64,000 bases of DNA, taken from NCBI GenBank assembly GCA_023458415.1, contig JAEWZO010000022.1:1-64000 (forward strand), written 5' to 3'. The notes below the pieces were generated by a model. It searched no databases, was not told where the DNA came from, and was given only the letters and a program-made list of their open reading frames with translations. This DNA comes from Bacteroidota bacterium. GTDB taxonomy: Bacteria; Bacteroidota; Bacteroidia; Flavobacteriales; Weeksellaceae. Position 1 is the first letter of the stretch, and each line of letters begins with the position of its first letter. Positions 34,172 through 41,926 of the stretch are shown here, in pieces. Made by a program: the position numbers and the translations under genes.

Positions 34172-35168
34172 TATGCTGAATAATTTTGAATTTCACAGTC
34201 CGTGGCTTCTTCTGCTTTTCTTAGTGTTTATTCCGCTATTAATCAGGGATATTTCAAAAAAAAGGCGGCCCGGAATCAGGGTTCCAACCATAAAAAACAT
34301 GAAGAGCAGCAACGGAATTCTGTTTGTGCTTTTCCTGCTGAAAATTTCAAAATATATTATTCTTTCCGCGCTTATTATTGCGATTGCAAGACCAAGAACA
34401 TTCAGTATTTCGGAAGACCGTGATGATAATAAAGGTATCGATATAATGCTTTCGGTGGATATTTCACTCAGTATGCTCGCCAAAGATTTGGAGCCGGACA
34501 GACTTACGGCGCTGAAAGATATCGCCAGAAAATTTATCGACAAAAGACCAAACGATAGGATTGGTTTGGTTGCCTATTCCGGTGAAGCGTTTACAAAAGT
34601 TCCGGTTACTTCGGATCATGCGGTGCTTCACGAAGAAATTCAAAGTCTTAATCCGCTTGAATTACAGCCTGGAACAGCCATTGGTGAAGGACTTTCTGTT
34701 GCGGTAAGTCATTTAAGACACAGCAAAGCGAAATCAAAAATTATTATTTTGATGACCGACGGTGTGAATACCATCGAAAATGCGATGCCATCACAAGTGG
34801 GTGCAGAATTGGCACGAAGCAACGGCATAAAAGTATATTCCATAGGAATCGGAACCAACGGATATGCGTTGATGCCTACAAGAACAGATATTTTCGGAGA
34901 TTTGGTTTTTACGGAAACGGAAGTGAAGATTGATGAACCAACGCTCCGTGAAATTGCACAAACCACCAACGGAAAGTATTTTCGGGCAACTTCCACCGAA
35001 AGTTTGGAGACTGTTTATAACGAAATTAATCAGCTTGAAAAAACGGAATTGCGTTCTGAAAAACTGTTTAATTACGACGAACATTTCAGGTTTTTTCTGT
35101 GGATAGCTTTGGGAACTTTACTTTTGGATGCGCTGTTGAGGTGGGTATTTTTTAAATTCTTGAGTTAA
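34164..35168 (+). CDS. batA: BatA, VWA-domain membrane protein
   Basis: 334 residues. Two N-terminal transmembrane helices (about 12-27 and 55-76) are followed by a periplasmic or cytoplasmic VWA domain with MIDAS DISLSM (about 98-103), and a final helix (about 313-330). ATG at 34164 overlaps the previous gene; an ATG at 34173 is equally possible. Bat proteins were named for Bacteroides aerotolerance. BatA and BatB are paralogues and probably form a MoxR-dependent complex. Confidence 0.9.
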   Translation: MFSMLNNFEFHSPWLLLLFLVFIPLLIRDISKKRRPGIRVPTIKNMKSSNGILFVLFLLKISKYIILSALIIAIARPRTFSISEDRDDNKGIDIMLSVDISLSMLAKDLEPDRLTALKDIARKFIDKRPNDRIGLVAYSGEAFTKVPVTSDHAVLHEEIQSLNPLELQPGTAIGEGLSVAVSHLRHSKAKSKIIILMTDGVNTIENAMPSQVGAELARSNGIKVYSIGIGTNGYALMPTRTDIFGDLVFTETEVKIDEPTLREIAQTTNGKYFRATSTESLETVYNEINQLEKTELRSEKLFNYDEHFRFFLWIALGTLLLDALLRWVFFKFLS

Positions 35169-35169
35169 A

Positions 35170-36177
35170 ATGGATTGGTATTTTGGAAATATTTGGTATC
35201 TCCTTTTGCTGTTGCTATTGCCGCTGCTTGCCATTGCTATTTTTGGTTTTCTGAAGTGGAAGAATAAACGAAAAAATGCCTTTGCTGATGAAAGATTCCA
35301 GGCTGAACTTTTTGATAAGAATACTGCTTTTTCGAGGTTTTTGCCAACGTTGTACTTTTTGGGAACACTCTTCTTAATTCTTGCAATTGTAGATGTTCTT
35401 AGCGGATCAGAGGAAATCACGACAAAACAGAAAATGAACAACGTGATTTTTTTGCTCGATGTTTCCAACTCGATGAATGCGGAAGATATTGAACCCAACC
35501 GCCTCAACGAAGCCAAAAACATCATGGTAAATACCATGGAAAAAATGACGAACGACAAAGTGGGAATTGTTGTTTTTGCCGGTGAAGCGGTTTCAATAAT
35601 GCCTTTGACCACGGATTTTACAGCCGCCGAAACTTACATAAGTGGTATTGAAACAAGTGTTGTTCAGATACAGGGTACCGATTTTCTGAAAGCGATGGAA
35701 GTTGTAACCCAGAAATTCAAAAACGTTGCAAAGGGCTCCAGAAAAGTGGTGATGTTGAGCGATGGCGAAGACAATGAAGGTAACGAAAAAGAAGCCATCA
35801 GAAAAGCCAACCGTGAAGGGATTTCTGTAGTTACAGTAGGAATCGGAACGGAAGAAGGAGCACCGGTTCCGGAATATATTTACGGCCAGTTGATGGGTTA
35901 CAAAATGGACCGAATGGGACAAACCGTTATTTCCAAAAGACATACTTCGGCGTTGAAAGATATTGCGTCAGATACGGGAGCAAGCTACATCGACGGCAAT
36001 AATATGGAAGATGCGACCAATCAGATTATTGATGCGCTGAATAAAAGTTCGTCGCTTTCTGAAAGTTTGGTGAAATCAAATAACGCCATTCATTACTATC
36101 AGTATTTTCTTGCAGTTTCTCTGTTTTTCTTTATACTGATTCTTGTTTTCAATCCAAAGCGGGACTTTAATATTTAA
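35170..36177 (+). CDS. batB: BatB, VWA-domain membrane protein
   Basis: 335 residues with the same layout as BatA: N-terminal helices (about 8-26, 57-74), VWA domain with MIDAS DVSNSM (about 97-102) and a C-terminal helix (about 309-327). It starts 1 bp after batA ends. The VWA region reads MVNTMEKMTNDKVGIVVFAGEA, typical of this family. Confidence 0.9.
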   Translation: MDWYFGNIWYLLLLLLLPLLAIAIFGFLKWKNKRKNAFADERFQAELFDKNTAFSRFLPTLYFLGTLFLILAIVDVLSGSEEITTKQKMNNVIFLLDVSNSMNAEDIEPNRLNEAKNIMVNTMEKMTNDKVGIVVFAGEAVSIMPLTTDFTAAETYISGIETSVVQIQGTDFLKAMEVVTQKFKNVAKGSRKVVMLSDGEDNEGNEKEAIRKANREGISVVTVGIGTEEGAPVPEYIYGQLMGYKMDRMGQTVISKRHTSALKDIASDTGASYIDGNNMEDATNQIIDALNKSSSLSESLVKSNNAIHYYQYFLAVSLFFFILILVFNPKRDFNI

Positions 36178-36269
36178 ACTGATTCAAAAACCGCTAAAAA
36201 CCAAGGGTTTCGGACTTTTTTTAACCGAAATTTAACAATTAGCACCTTCTGTCTTAACATTTTATCAGA

Positions 36270-36277
36270 TAAATTTG
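36270..36277 (+). promoter_or_regulatory. -7 box directly before batC
   Basis: TAAATTTG matches TAnnTTTG and lies only 5 bp before the batC ATG, so a transcript from it would be leaderless or nearly so. No clear -33 element. Confidence 0.4.
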
Positions 36278-36282
36278 CAACA

Positions 36283-37014
36283 ATGAACTTTTTGAAGTTT
36301 TACCAGTTTGTGTTTACACTCGTTCTCGTGGGATTTTTTTCTGCGCAGAAAAGCTATGATGTTCTGAATCACGAAGGAAACCAGCTGTACGAAAAGAAAA
36401 ATTACGAAAAAGCTTCAGAAAAATTTCAGCAGGCTGCAAAAGTGAATGATAAAGATTTCACGGCGCACTACAACCTTGGTAATTCTTACTACAAAAGAAA
36501 AATGTATGAAGAAGCCAAACTGGAATATGAAAAAGCTAATCAGGTTTCTGCTACATTAGCAGATAAGGCCGCAGTTCTGCATAATCTCGGTAATGCTTAT
36601 ATGGAAACCGACAATCCTGAAAAAGCGGCAGAGTACTACAAACAGTCACTGAAGCAGGATCCTTACAATGAGAACACCAGAAAAAACTACGAAATTGCAA
36701 AGCTGAAAGAGAAAGAAAATCAGCAGGATCAGAATCAGGGTAATTCCGGTGGAGGTGGAGAACAGGATCAGAATCAGGGAAAGGACAAAGGAAATACTCC
36801 GCAGAACCAGAACGGTACCGGACAGCAGAACAAAGGTGATGGTGAAGGCGAAGACGATAATCCGAACCAAAACAACCAGAACCAAAGCGGAATGCCGAAA
36901 AATCTGCAGGATGCAATAATGAACCGTGTAGAAAACAAAGAACGGGAAACAGCCAAAAGAATACTGAACAAAGATTCTTATTCGATGCCGGAGAGCAACG
37001 AGAAAGACTGGTAA
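36283..37014 (+). CDS. batC: BatC, exported TPR protein
   Basis: 243 residues: signal peptide (about 1-21), three or more tetratricopeptide repeats (about 25-145, e.g. AHYNLGNSYYKRKMYEEAKLEYE), and a low-complexity Gln/Asn/Gly tail (about 147-205). TPRs probably bind the other Bat proteins. It overlaps batD by one base (TAATG). Confidence 0.88.
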   Translation: MNFLKFYQFVFTLVLVGFFSAQKSYDVLNHEGNQLYEKKNYEKASEKFQQAAKVNDKDFTAHYNLGNSYYKRKMYEEAKLEYEKANQVSATLADKAAVLHNLGNAYMETDNPEKAAEYYKQSLKQDPYNENTRKNYEIAKLKEKENQQDQNQGNSGGGGEQDQNQGKDKGNTPQNQNGTGQQNKGDGEGEDDNPNQNNQNQSGMPKNLQDAIMNRVENKERETAKRILNKDSYSMPESNEKDW

Positions 37015-38756
37015 TGAGACAGAAACTTTTCCACATATTATCTTTTTTTTCCGCTGTATTTACATTTGGACAGGTAACATTGGTTGCCGCCACCGAAGAC
37101 CGTGAGCAAAGAGTTAACCAACGCTTCAACGTAACCGTAATGCTGGAAATTGCCGGTGAAAACATGGAGCAGGAAACGCCTTTGAGAATGCCCGATCTCT
37201 CCAAATTTGAAATTGTAGGAACCGCTTCACAACAGAATACTGTAGTTGTAGACGGCAAAAGAGGTGATGTGATCAATCAGATGGTTTATCAGCTCGTTCT
37301 CAGTCCGAAACAGTCAGGGAGAATAAAATTCGGATCCGTGCTTGTTACCGTGAACGGAAAAATCTATAAAACTGAACCGTTCGACATCATCGTCAACGAA
37401 GCTGCAGCACCGAAAAGAAATGAAGATCTTGCTGAGAATATTGCGGAAGATGTTTACTTAAACCTTGAACTTGAAGACAAAAGCGTTTATCAGAATGAAC
37501 CTGTAATTGCGGTTCTACGTGCTTACAGCAGGGATTTTGATAATTTCCGCAGAGTAAAAGATATCAGATTTTCACAGCAGAATAATATTGAAGTACAACC
37601 GGTAAGTTTAGAAAGAACCGAGATTGAATCTAAAGCAGGAATCGCTTCGCAAGTGATTGGCGTTTTTATGGTTTTTCCGGAAATTACAGGAAATATCAAC
37701 ATAAAACCTGCGACCGCTGCGATTTCGAAATCCGGGAAATCAGCCAGAATTGTTTCGAATGCAGTGAATCTGAAAGTTAAAAAACTTCCTGAAGGCATGC
37801 CGGAAAATTACAAAAACGCAGTTGGTGATTTTCAGCTTTCCGTGAATAAACTGGATACTGCAAAATTTCAGGAGATTGATAAACCGGTACACGTAAAAGT
37901 GAAACTGGAAGGGAACGGAAACCTTAATCAGGTGAATTTGCCGAAAATTATTAAATCTAAAGACTATGTTTTTTACACTCCGAAAATGGACAGAAATATT
38001 TCGGAAAATGTAAAAAACCTTAAAGGCGAAATTTCTGCCGAATATATTCTGATTCCTAAAAGAGCGGGTGAAGTATTGGTGAATCTTGAAGGATTTTCTT
38101 ATTTCAGTCCGGAGCAAAAAACGTATATCAATGCAGGGCAGAAAGCTTTAATTATCAACGTAATGACGCCACAGCAGATTGCCGATGCTAAAAGTACATT
38201 GGAGCGGGTAAATGAATACACGAATACGGTCCTCGAAACGGTGAACACACCAATCATCAAGACAGAAAATCTGAAAGTAGAAGAAGGAAAAAGCATCAAT
38301 TGGCTTGTTATATTCGGAAATCTCGCACTGGTTGGATTGTTTTTAGGGATTTTTTATTTTTTACGTAAGAAATTTGCGAAATCTTCTGATCCTAAGAAGG
38401 AAATCCGACCGCTCGGATCTGTATCTGAAATGGAAGCTGAAATTCGTAAATCAATTCGACCGGATGTTGAGAATTATTTCCAGTATCTCGGACGTTTAAA
38501 GGATGAAGACAGTATTTCCCAGTTTTTCTCTGTGTACGATGAAATGGAAACAGAGGTGCGAAACAATTACGGTGTAAATACTGAAACGGAATTACGCCAA
38601 TTCATCGAATCCCGAAACGGAATTACTCTTGCCGAACAGTTCCGGGAGCTGAAGCAAAAAATCCACGTGGAAAAATACGCTCCACTGCACACCAAGGAAG
38701 ATATAGAACAGATTTACGAAAGTATTGTAAATATTTACAGGCAGATTGATAAATAA
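37014..38756 (+). CDS. batD: BatD, large periplasmic membrane protein
   Basis: 580 residues. A signal peptide (about 1-19) precedes a long beta-rich region that fits the BatD/oxygen-tolerance family, with one transmembrane helix (about 428-447) and a cytoplasmic helical tail. It completes the MoxR-DUF58-BatA-B-C-D operon. Genetic work in Bacteroides and Francisella links such operons to stress tolerance; the biochemical role is unsettled. Confidence 0.88.
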   Translation: MRQKLFHILSFFSAVFTFGQVTLVAATEDREQRVNQRFNVTVMLEIAGENMEQETPLRMPDLSKFEIVGTASQQNTVVVDGKRGDVINQMVYQLVLSPKQSGRIKFGSVLVTVNGKIYKTEPFDIIVNEAAAPKRNEDLAENIAEDVYLNLELEDKSVYQNEPVIAVLRAYSRDFDNFRRVKDIRFSQQNNIEVQPVSLERTEIESKAGIASQVIGVFMVFPEITGNINIKPATAAISKSGKSARIVSNAVNLKVKKLPEGMPENYKNAVGDFQLSVNKLDTAKFQEIDKPVHVKVKLEGNGNLNQVNLPKIIKSKDYVFYTPKMDRNISENVKNLKGEISAEYILIPKRAGEVLVNLEGFSYFSPEQKTYINAGQKALIINVMTPQQIADAKSTLERVNEYTNTVLETVNTPIIKTENLKVEEGKSINWLVIFGNLALVGLFLGIFYFLRKKFAKSSDPKKEIRPLGSVSEMEAEIRKSIRPDVENYFQYLGRLKDEDSISQFFSVYDEMETEVRNNYGVNTETELRQFIESRNGITLAEQFRELKQKIHVEKYAPLHTKEDIEQIYESIVNIYRQIDK

Positions 38757-38770
38757 TCAGTTTTTATTTA

Positions 38771-38778
38771 TATTTTTG
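38771..38778 (+). promoter_or_regulatory. -7 box before the marC-like gene
   Basis: TATTTTTG matches TAnnTTTG, 20 bp before the ATG at 38799. No clear -33 element. Confidence 0.4.
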
Positions 38779-38798
38779 CGAACTCAATAATTTTAACA

Positions 38799-39395
38799 AT
38801 GCTACAGGAATTTGCTTGGAAAGAGACGCTTACTGCGTCGATGGTTCTTTTTGCGGTAATCGATATTATCGGTTCTATCCCAATTATTGTTTCGTTAAAG
38901 CAGAAATTCGGGCATATTCAGTCTGAAAAAGCTTCAATTGTAGCGGGTCTTTTGATGATTGCATTTCTTTTCATCGGAGATAAAATCCTTAAATTCATTG
39001 GAGTAGATGTTAACTCTTTTGCGATTGCAGGTGCCTTTGTGATTTTCATTATCGCGGTAGAAATGATTCTCGGAATCGAAATTCAGAAAAATACAGAAGC
39101 AAAATCTGCCTCTATCGTGCCGATTGCCTTCCCGCTAATTGCAGGCGCCGGAACATTGACTACAACACTTTCTTTGCGTTCCGAATTTCACGATATAAAC
39201 ATTATCGCAGGAATTTTCATCAATACAATTTTTGTATATTTGGTGCTGAAATCAGCGAACTGGTTGGAGAAAAAAATTGGAGAAGGAACTTTGATGGTGC
39301 TTCAAAAAGTTTTCGGAATTGTTCTTCTTGCGATCTCTATTAAGCTGTTTACAGCGAATTTTGCTCAGTTGGTTTCTACCTATATTAAATTTTAA
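38799..39395 (+). CDS. MarC-family membrane protein
   Basis: 198 residues with six predicted transmembrane helices. IDIIGSIPIIVSL and PIAFPLIAGAGTLTT match the conserved loops of the MarC/UPF0056 family. Function of MarC is unknown despite the name. A small membrane protein gene follows after 11 bp on the same strand. Confidence 0.88.
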   Translation: MLQEFAWKETLTASMVLFAVIDIIGSIPIIVSLKQKFGHIQSEKASIVAGLLMIAFLFIGDKILKFIGVDVNSFAIAGAFVIFIIAVEMILGIEIQKNTEAKSASIVPIAFPLIAGAGTLTTTLSLRSEFHDINIIAGIFINTIFVYLVLKSANWLEKKIGEGTLMVLQKVFGIVLLAISIKLFTANFAQLVSTYIKF

Positions 39396-39406
39396 AACCT
39401 TCTGTA

Positions 39407-39610
39407 ATGCAGACTTTTTATAAGATTTTCCTGGTAATTTTCCTGATTTTAATCGGATTCAACCTTTATGTTTTCGAGTGGGATTTAGGAGTGATGCACG
39501 AGGAAAATTCAAAATTTATTCTGTCCATTTCTGCTGCCATCATCGGGATTGTACTCATTTTTGTAATGAATACGTGGAGCAAGCTTTCAGTAAAAAATAA
39601 AGATCAGTAA
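39407..39610 (+). CDS. Small two-helix membrane protein
   Basis: 67 residues with two predicted transmembrane helices (about 5-24 and 38-56) and a short basic tail. It lies 11 bp after the MarC gene, so is probably co-transcribed. It overlaps the convergent menF-like gene by 7 bp. Function unknown. Confidence 0.65.
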   Translation: MQTFYKIFLVIFLILIGFNLYVFEWDLGVMHEENSKFILSISAAIIGIVLIFVMNTWSKLSVKNKDQ

Positions 39611-40599
39611 GCGAGGTTTCTGCTTATTGCCTGAGATTTCAGTTCGGTTTCTCGCCATTCTTTAGTAGCGCTGCTTTCAGCAGTAATTCCGCCACCAACA
39701 TACATCAATACTGAATCTTTCGTGAACTGTGCACAGCGCAGATTGACGAAGAATCTTGTGCTATTTTCGAGATTAATTCTGATGTATCCTGAGTAAAAAC
39801 TTCGGTCATGTTTTTCAAAATCCAGAATAGCTTTCTGACAGTATTTGGTCGGAACTCCGCAAACCGCAGGAGTCGGATGAAGTTCTGAAATCACATTTTC
39901 CAAATCACTTTCGTTGATTTTTGTTATGAAATCGGTACGCAAATGCTTGATGTTTCCAGAAATATGATTGTAGGTTTCGGAAACTATTACATCATTTCCA
40001 TAACGGTTCAGTACCGAAATAATGAAATCTGCAACAGGTTTTTGTTCCTCTTTTTCTTTGGTGGTCCATTCTTCGTCAACCGGTAAAGTTCCAGCCAAAG
40101 CCATGGTTTTAAATGCTGAATTTTCTTTATCGAATTTTCCCAGAAGCTCTGAAAAAGCGCCCATCCAACAAATTCCATCCTTGATGAAAAAATAAGCGAA
40201 AGCGTTCGGGTAAGCGTCGCAAAGATTAAGGAAAGTTTGAGTGAGATTAAGTTTTCCTGAGGAGTTGTTTTCCCGGTAATCTTCTTTTTTGATGCGTGAA
40301 ATCACCAACTTCGGAAGATCATTTTCTTTAATAAAGCTGATAACTTTTTCCAGTTTTTCGAGATATTGAGTTTCGTTTTCAGAATTAAATTTGTGTTGAT
40401 TTTCCGGAAGCTGATCTGAAAAAATCGAGTTCTTTTGCAGATATTCTCTGGAAATTTCAACGATGTTTCCGTTAAAATTCAGTTCAGAATTCTGATCAAA
40501 AGAAACAAACTGAACCGCTGTTTTACCTGATTTTTCATCAACGGTGAAAATCTTCTCTTCAAAAGGAAGCTGGAAAAACAGTACGGAATTAAAATTCAT
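39604..40599 (-). CDS. menF: Isochorismate synthase-like chorismate-binding enzyme
   Basis: 331 residues. The C-terminal ~240 residues match the chorismate-binding fold: MALAGTLPVDEEWTTKEKEEQKPVADFI, HLRTDF, then ELHPTPAVCGVPT, with the end motif VGGGITAESSATKEWRETELKSQAI. The HPTPAVCG box favours isochorismate synthase (chorismate to isochorismate, first step to menaquinone) over anthranilate or aminodeoxychorismate synthase. A hotdog thioesterase gene directly upstream supports a menaquinone role. Confidence 0.85.
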   Translation of the reverse strand: MNFNSVLFFQLPFEEKIFTVDEKSGKTAVQFVSFDQNSELNFNGNIVEISREYLQKNSIFSDQLPENQHKFNSENETQYLEKLEKVISFIKENDLPKLVISRIKKEDYRENNSSGKLNLTQTFLNLCDAYPNAFAYFFIKDGICWMGAFSELLGKFDKENSAFKTMALAGTLPVDEEWTTKEKEEQKPVADFIISVLNRYGNDVIVSETYNHISGNIKHLRTDFITKINESDLENVISELHPTPAVCGVPTKYCQKAILDFEKHDRSFYSGYIRINLENSTRFFVNLRCAQFTKDSVLMYVGGGITAESSATKEWRETELKSQAISRNLAY

Positions 40600-41022
40600 T
40601 TATCGTGCAATAACGTTGTTCGTCATCGTCGTATGGTTGATGAGTTCTCCTTTTTCATCGCGGATTTCGATTTCAGAAACGTGCATTGTTTTTCCTTTTC
40701 TGATGAATCTTGCCGTGCCGGTTACAATTCCCGATTTTTTGCTTCGAAGGTGGTTACTGTTAATGTTGGTTCCAACCGGCGCGTATTTTTCAATATCAAC
40801 ATGCAAAACGGAAAGACATGATCCTAAAGTTTCGGCCAGCGCACAGCTGGCACCGCCATGAAGAATTCCGTAAGGTTGGTGAACTTTGGGCGTTACAGGC
40901 ATAGTTGCAGTGAGCGAATCATCTGCCACATCAGTAAAAACAATATCCAGAGTGTGTCCTAAAGTTTCTGTTCCCCAGTTATTCAGTTGGTCCAGTATTT
41001 CTTTTTTTCTAGAGTCTTCCAT
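40600..41022 (-). CDS. Hotdog-fold thioesterase (PaaI/MenI-like)
   Basis: 140 residues with the hotdog signature GILHGGASCALAETLGSCLS; the Glu in AETLG is the usual catalytic residue. The family hydrolyses acyl- or aryl-CoA thioesters. Because its stop abuts the isochorismate synthase start, hydrolysis of 1,4-dihydroxy-2-naphthoyl-CoA (MenI step of menaquinone synthesis) is a good guess. PaaI-type phenylacetate functions cannot be ruled out. Confidence 0.8.
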   Translation of the reverse strand: MEDSRKKEILDQLNNWGTETLGHTLDIVFTDVADDSLTATMPVTPKVHQPYGILHGGASCALAETLGSCLSVLHVDIEKYAPVGTNINSNHLRSKKSGIVTGTARFIRKGKTMHVSEIEIRDEKGELINHTTMTNNVIAR

Positions 41023-41040
41023 TTTTATTTCAGAAAAAGA

Positions 41041-41613
41041 TTAGTAGATTTTTGGATTCCAGTTTTCCGGAATTTTCGCCTGTACATCGTACTTTACGTA
41101 GTAATTTTCAATCTCCTCCATAATTTCTTCATAAGTAGAAGAAGCTATTTTTTCGTAAGGAATTTTGTAACCCAGATAAATGATTTTACGCTTAAAATCT
41201 CCTGCAGCCATAACAATCGGCACTTTTGCAGCAACCGCCATATGATAAAAACCTTTGCGCCATTTCGGCACCCAACTTCGCGTTCCTTCAGGCGTAATTA
41301 CCAAAGAAAAATCTTCTTTTTCGAACTGTTTTGCCACGAAGTTTACAAGATCATTTTTCTGGCTTCTGTCAATTCCGATTCCTCCCAACCATTTTATTAC
41401 GCCGCCGTACCAAGCTTTGGTGTGCGCATCTTTAATAATGATTTTCAGGGGTTTTTCCAGCGCCCAATACGAAAAATTCCCAAGGATAAATTCCATATTG
41501 TGGGTGTGTGGCGCAACAACAAGTATGCAGCGTTCCAGATTTTTTGCATCGCCCTGCAGAACGATTTTCCAGCCCAATAATTTGAGCATCAGTTTTCCGA
41601 AGAATTTCTTCAT
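41041..41613 (-). CDS. PlsC-like acyltransferase
   Basis: 190 residues. It has the PlsC-family block VAPHTHNMEF, and a later block TPEGTRS that binds phosphate. The first block is normally HxxxxD; here the acidic residue is Glu (H-x4-E), an unusual but conservative change. The enzyme probably moves an acyl group to a lysophospholipid or an amino-lipid at the inner membrane. It heads the reverse-strand run with the thioesterase and menF-like genes, 18 bp before the former. Confidence 0.8.
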   Translation of the reverse strand: MKKFFGKLMLKLLGWKIVLQGDAKNLERCILVVAPHTHNMEFILGNFSYWALEKPLKIIIKDAHTKAWYGGVIKWLGGIGIDRSQKNDLVNFVAKQFEKEDFSLVITPEGTRSWVPKWRKGFYHMAVAAKVPIVMAAGDFKRKIIYLGYKIPYEKIASSTYEEIMEEIENYYVKYDVQAKIPENWNPKIY

Positions 41614-41620
41614 GTCTTAT

Positions 41621-41655
41621 AAAAAAATAAAGTATAACCAAATAATGGTTATACT
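41621..41655 (-). terminator. Terminator of the small peptide gene
   Basis: AGTATAACCA (41631-41640) pairs perfectly with TGGTTATACT (41646-41655) around AATAA. On the reverse strand the stem is followed by TTATTTTTTT. It works on that strand only and separates the peptide gene from the acyltransferase gene, which starts 8 bp further on. Confidence 0.8.
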
Positions 41656-41658
41656 TCA

Positions 41659-41666
41659 CAAATATA
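41659..41666 (-). promoter_or_regulatory. -7 box for the acyltransferase run
   Basis: Reverse-strand TATATTTG matches TAnnTTTG. Transcription would start inside the terminator stem, leaving it unable to fold in that transcript, and give a leader of about 40 nt for the gene at 41613. Confidence 0.4.
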
Positions 41667-41684
41667 CTTAAATATTGACTTTCC

Positions 41685-41747
41685 TTAAAATAAACTGCTC
41701 ACGAAATCGATAACTTTCAGGGCGATTTCAAATACTAACTGTACCAT
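41685..41747 (-). CDS. 20-residue amphipathic peptide
   Basis: A 20-codon ORF (MVQLVFEIAL then KVIDFVSSLF). It is strongly hydrophobic with acidic and basic residues at spacings that would put charges on one helical face (E7, K11, D14), so an amphipathic membrane-active helix is likely. It has its own promoter (TTTG-N18-TACCTTCG at 41793-41822), a leader of about 40 nt and a perfect terminator at 41621-41655. A complete transcription unit of about 170 nt argues for a real gene rather than chance. It could be a type I toxin-like peptide, a small membrane-complex subunit, or the ORF of a small regulatory RNA. No known family recognised. Confidence 0.55.
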   Translation of the reverse strand: MVQLVFEIALKVIDFVSSLF

Positions 41748-41792
41748 AATGTGCTTTTTAGAGTTAATTACTTGGATGCTTAATTAACACGA

Positions 41793-41822
41793 CGAAGGTA
41801 GAAATTTTTTTTCTTCTTCAAA
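41793..41822 (-). promoter_or_regulatory. Promoter of the small peptide gene
   Basis: On the reverse strand TTTG (41819-41822) is followed after 18 bases by TACCTTCG (41793-41800), one mismatch from TAnnTTTG. The spacing fits the Bacteroidetes sigma-ABfr promoter. Confidence 0.6.
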
Positions 41823-41865
41823 ATGAATCTGTGTTAAATTTTGCATAAAATTTTCAGTCTTGAGG

Positions 41866-41914
41866 AAAAGCAGGAAGCGAATTTTTTGTTTTGAAGCAAA
41901 TCCTTCGCTTCTGC
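41866..41914 (-). terminator. Terminator after the PspC gene
   Basis: GAAGCGAA (41874-41881) pairs with TTCGCTTC (41904-41911), extended by GCA/TGC around one bulge. On the reverse strand the stem is followed by CTTTTCC. It ends the PadR-PspC unit. Confidence 0.55.
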
Positions 41915-41926
41915 AATCCACTCTCA

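Noticed and set aside
41621..41747. Leader-peptide attenuator of the acyltransferase operon
   Set aside because: The peptide has no runs of one amino acid and no alternative antiterminator was seen. A separate -7 box for the downstream gene makes independent units more likely.
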